Made by a program: the position numbers and the translations under genes
Shown: positions 5,498-5,598 of the stretch, piece after piece
Layout: the number at the start of each line of letters is the position of its first letter
Position numbering within the stretch: position 1 is the first letter of the stretch
Notes under the pieces: generated by a model
What the model saw: only the letters and a program-made list of their open reading frames with translations
The model's database searches: none
What the model was told of the DNA's origin: nothing
NCBI GenBank assembly: GCA_025964215.1
Contig: JAOPZG010000519.1
Location: 1-5,598, forward strand
Length of the DNA stretch: 5,598 nt
Direction: 5' to 3'
Source of the DNA: Conexibacter sp.
GTDB lineage: Bacteria; Actinomycetota; Thermoleophilia; Solirubrobacterales; Solirubrobacteraceae

Positions 5498-5522
5498 GCG
5501 GGCGGGACCCACTCCCGCCCGC
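5498..5522. terminator. GC hairpin between convergent genes, probable bidirectional terminator
   Basis: GCGGGCGGGA (5498-5507) pairs perfectly with TCCCGCCCGC (5513-5522) across a 5-nt loop, CCCAC. It begins 5 bp after the stop of the basic protein and ends 10 bp before the stop of the minus-strand gene, so it can serve both transcripts. There is no T-run on either strand, which is common for terminators in GC-rich actinobacteria but leaves the function unproven. Confidence 0.65.
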
Positions 5523-5532
5523 GACGCGCCCA

Positions 5533-5598
5533 CTACGTCCGCGTCAGCTTCTTGTACGTGATGCGGTGGGGCCGGTCGGCCTCGTCGCCGAGCGTGTC
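5533..5598 (-). CDS. ettA: C-terminal end of probable energy-dependent translational throttle protein EttA (cut by window edge)
   Basis: The last 21 codons and a TAG stop are present. The ending LGDEADRPHRITYKKLTR strongly recalls the C-terminus of ABC-F protein EttA in actinobacteria, where a basic RPHR-x-x-YKKLTR-type tail closes the protein. EttA is a cytosolic double-ATPase ABC-F protein that binds the ribosomal E site and gates entry into elongation according to the ATP/ADP ratio. None of the ATPase motifs lie in the window, so the call rests on this short tail from memory of the family. It converges on the basic protein gene with the GC hairpin between them. Confidence 0.65.
   Translation of the reverse strand, partial: DTLGDEADRPHRITYKKLTRT

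Noticed and set aside
1..5598. tRNA, rRNA, CRISPR array, insertion sequence, toxin-antitoxin or defence system
   Set aside because: No T-loop motif, no spaced direct repeats, no transposase or terminal inverted repeats, and no gene pair of that kind was seen. Genes alternate in strand, so no accessory operon is present.

Overview
The window is very GC-rich, with nearly every codon of the real genes ending in G or C. Its gene content fits a high-GC actinobacterium: a many-helix GGDEF protein with a degenerate signature, an ECF-type sigma factor, a small protein with a lysine/arginine/alanine tail of the histone H1 kind, and an EttA C-terminus of actinobacterial type. Thermoleophilia (a Solirubrobacter or Conexibacter relative) is my best guess. 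That placement is inferred from protein style; no marker gene is present.

Layout from left to right. Positions 1-1421 (-) hold a membrane protein with a degenerate GGDEF domain, cut by the left edge. It is divergent from an M42 zinc aminopeptidase at 1511-2566 (+). That gene converges, with only 7 bp between stop codons, on an ECF-like sigma factor at 2574-3158 (-). The sigma factor is divergent from a HAD phosphatase at 3294-3992 (+). A 254-bp spacer at 3993-4246 has no convincing gene but contains a 10-bp palindrome. A DsbA-like protein at 4247-5098 (-) follows; it lacks the second active-site cysteine and carries a C-terminal segment resembling a winged helix. It is divergent from a 103-residue basic, histone-tail-like protein at 5181-5492 (+). 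A perfect 10-bp GC hairpin at 5498-5522 separates that gene from the last 21 codons of a protein that looks like EttA (-), which enters from the right edge.

Every gene appears to be transcribed alone: neighbours alternate in strand and no operon is visible. I therefore do not infer one pathway for the window. The themes are general housekeeping and signalling: peptide turnover, small-molecule dephosphorylation, redox or adaptor function, transcription control, c-di-GMP-type signalling, DNA binding and ribosome control. Two genes on the minus strand (GGDEF and sigma) have good Shine-Dalgarno sequences. The other four complete genes have none, and several carry a -10-like hexamer just before the start codon, which suggests leaderless mRNAs.

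I saw no mobile element, CRISPR array, tRNA or rRNA, and no clear undescribed multi-gene system. The most interesting items are single-protein oddities: the degenerate GGDEF, the one-cysteine DsbA-like protein with its extra C-terminal domain, and the basic tandem-repeat protein.
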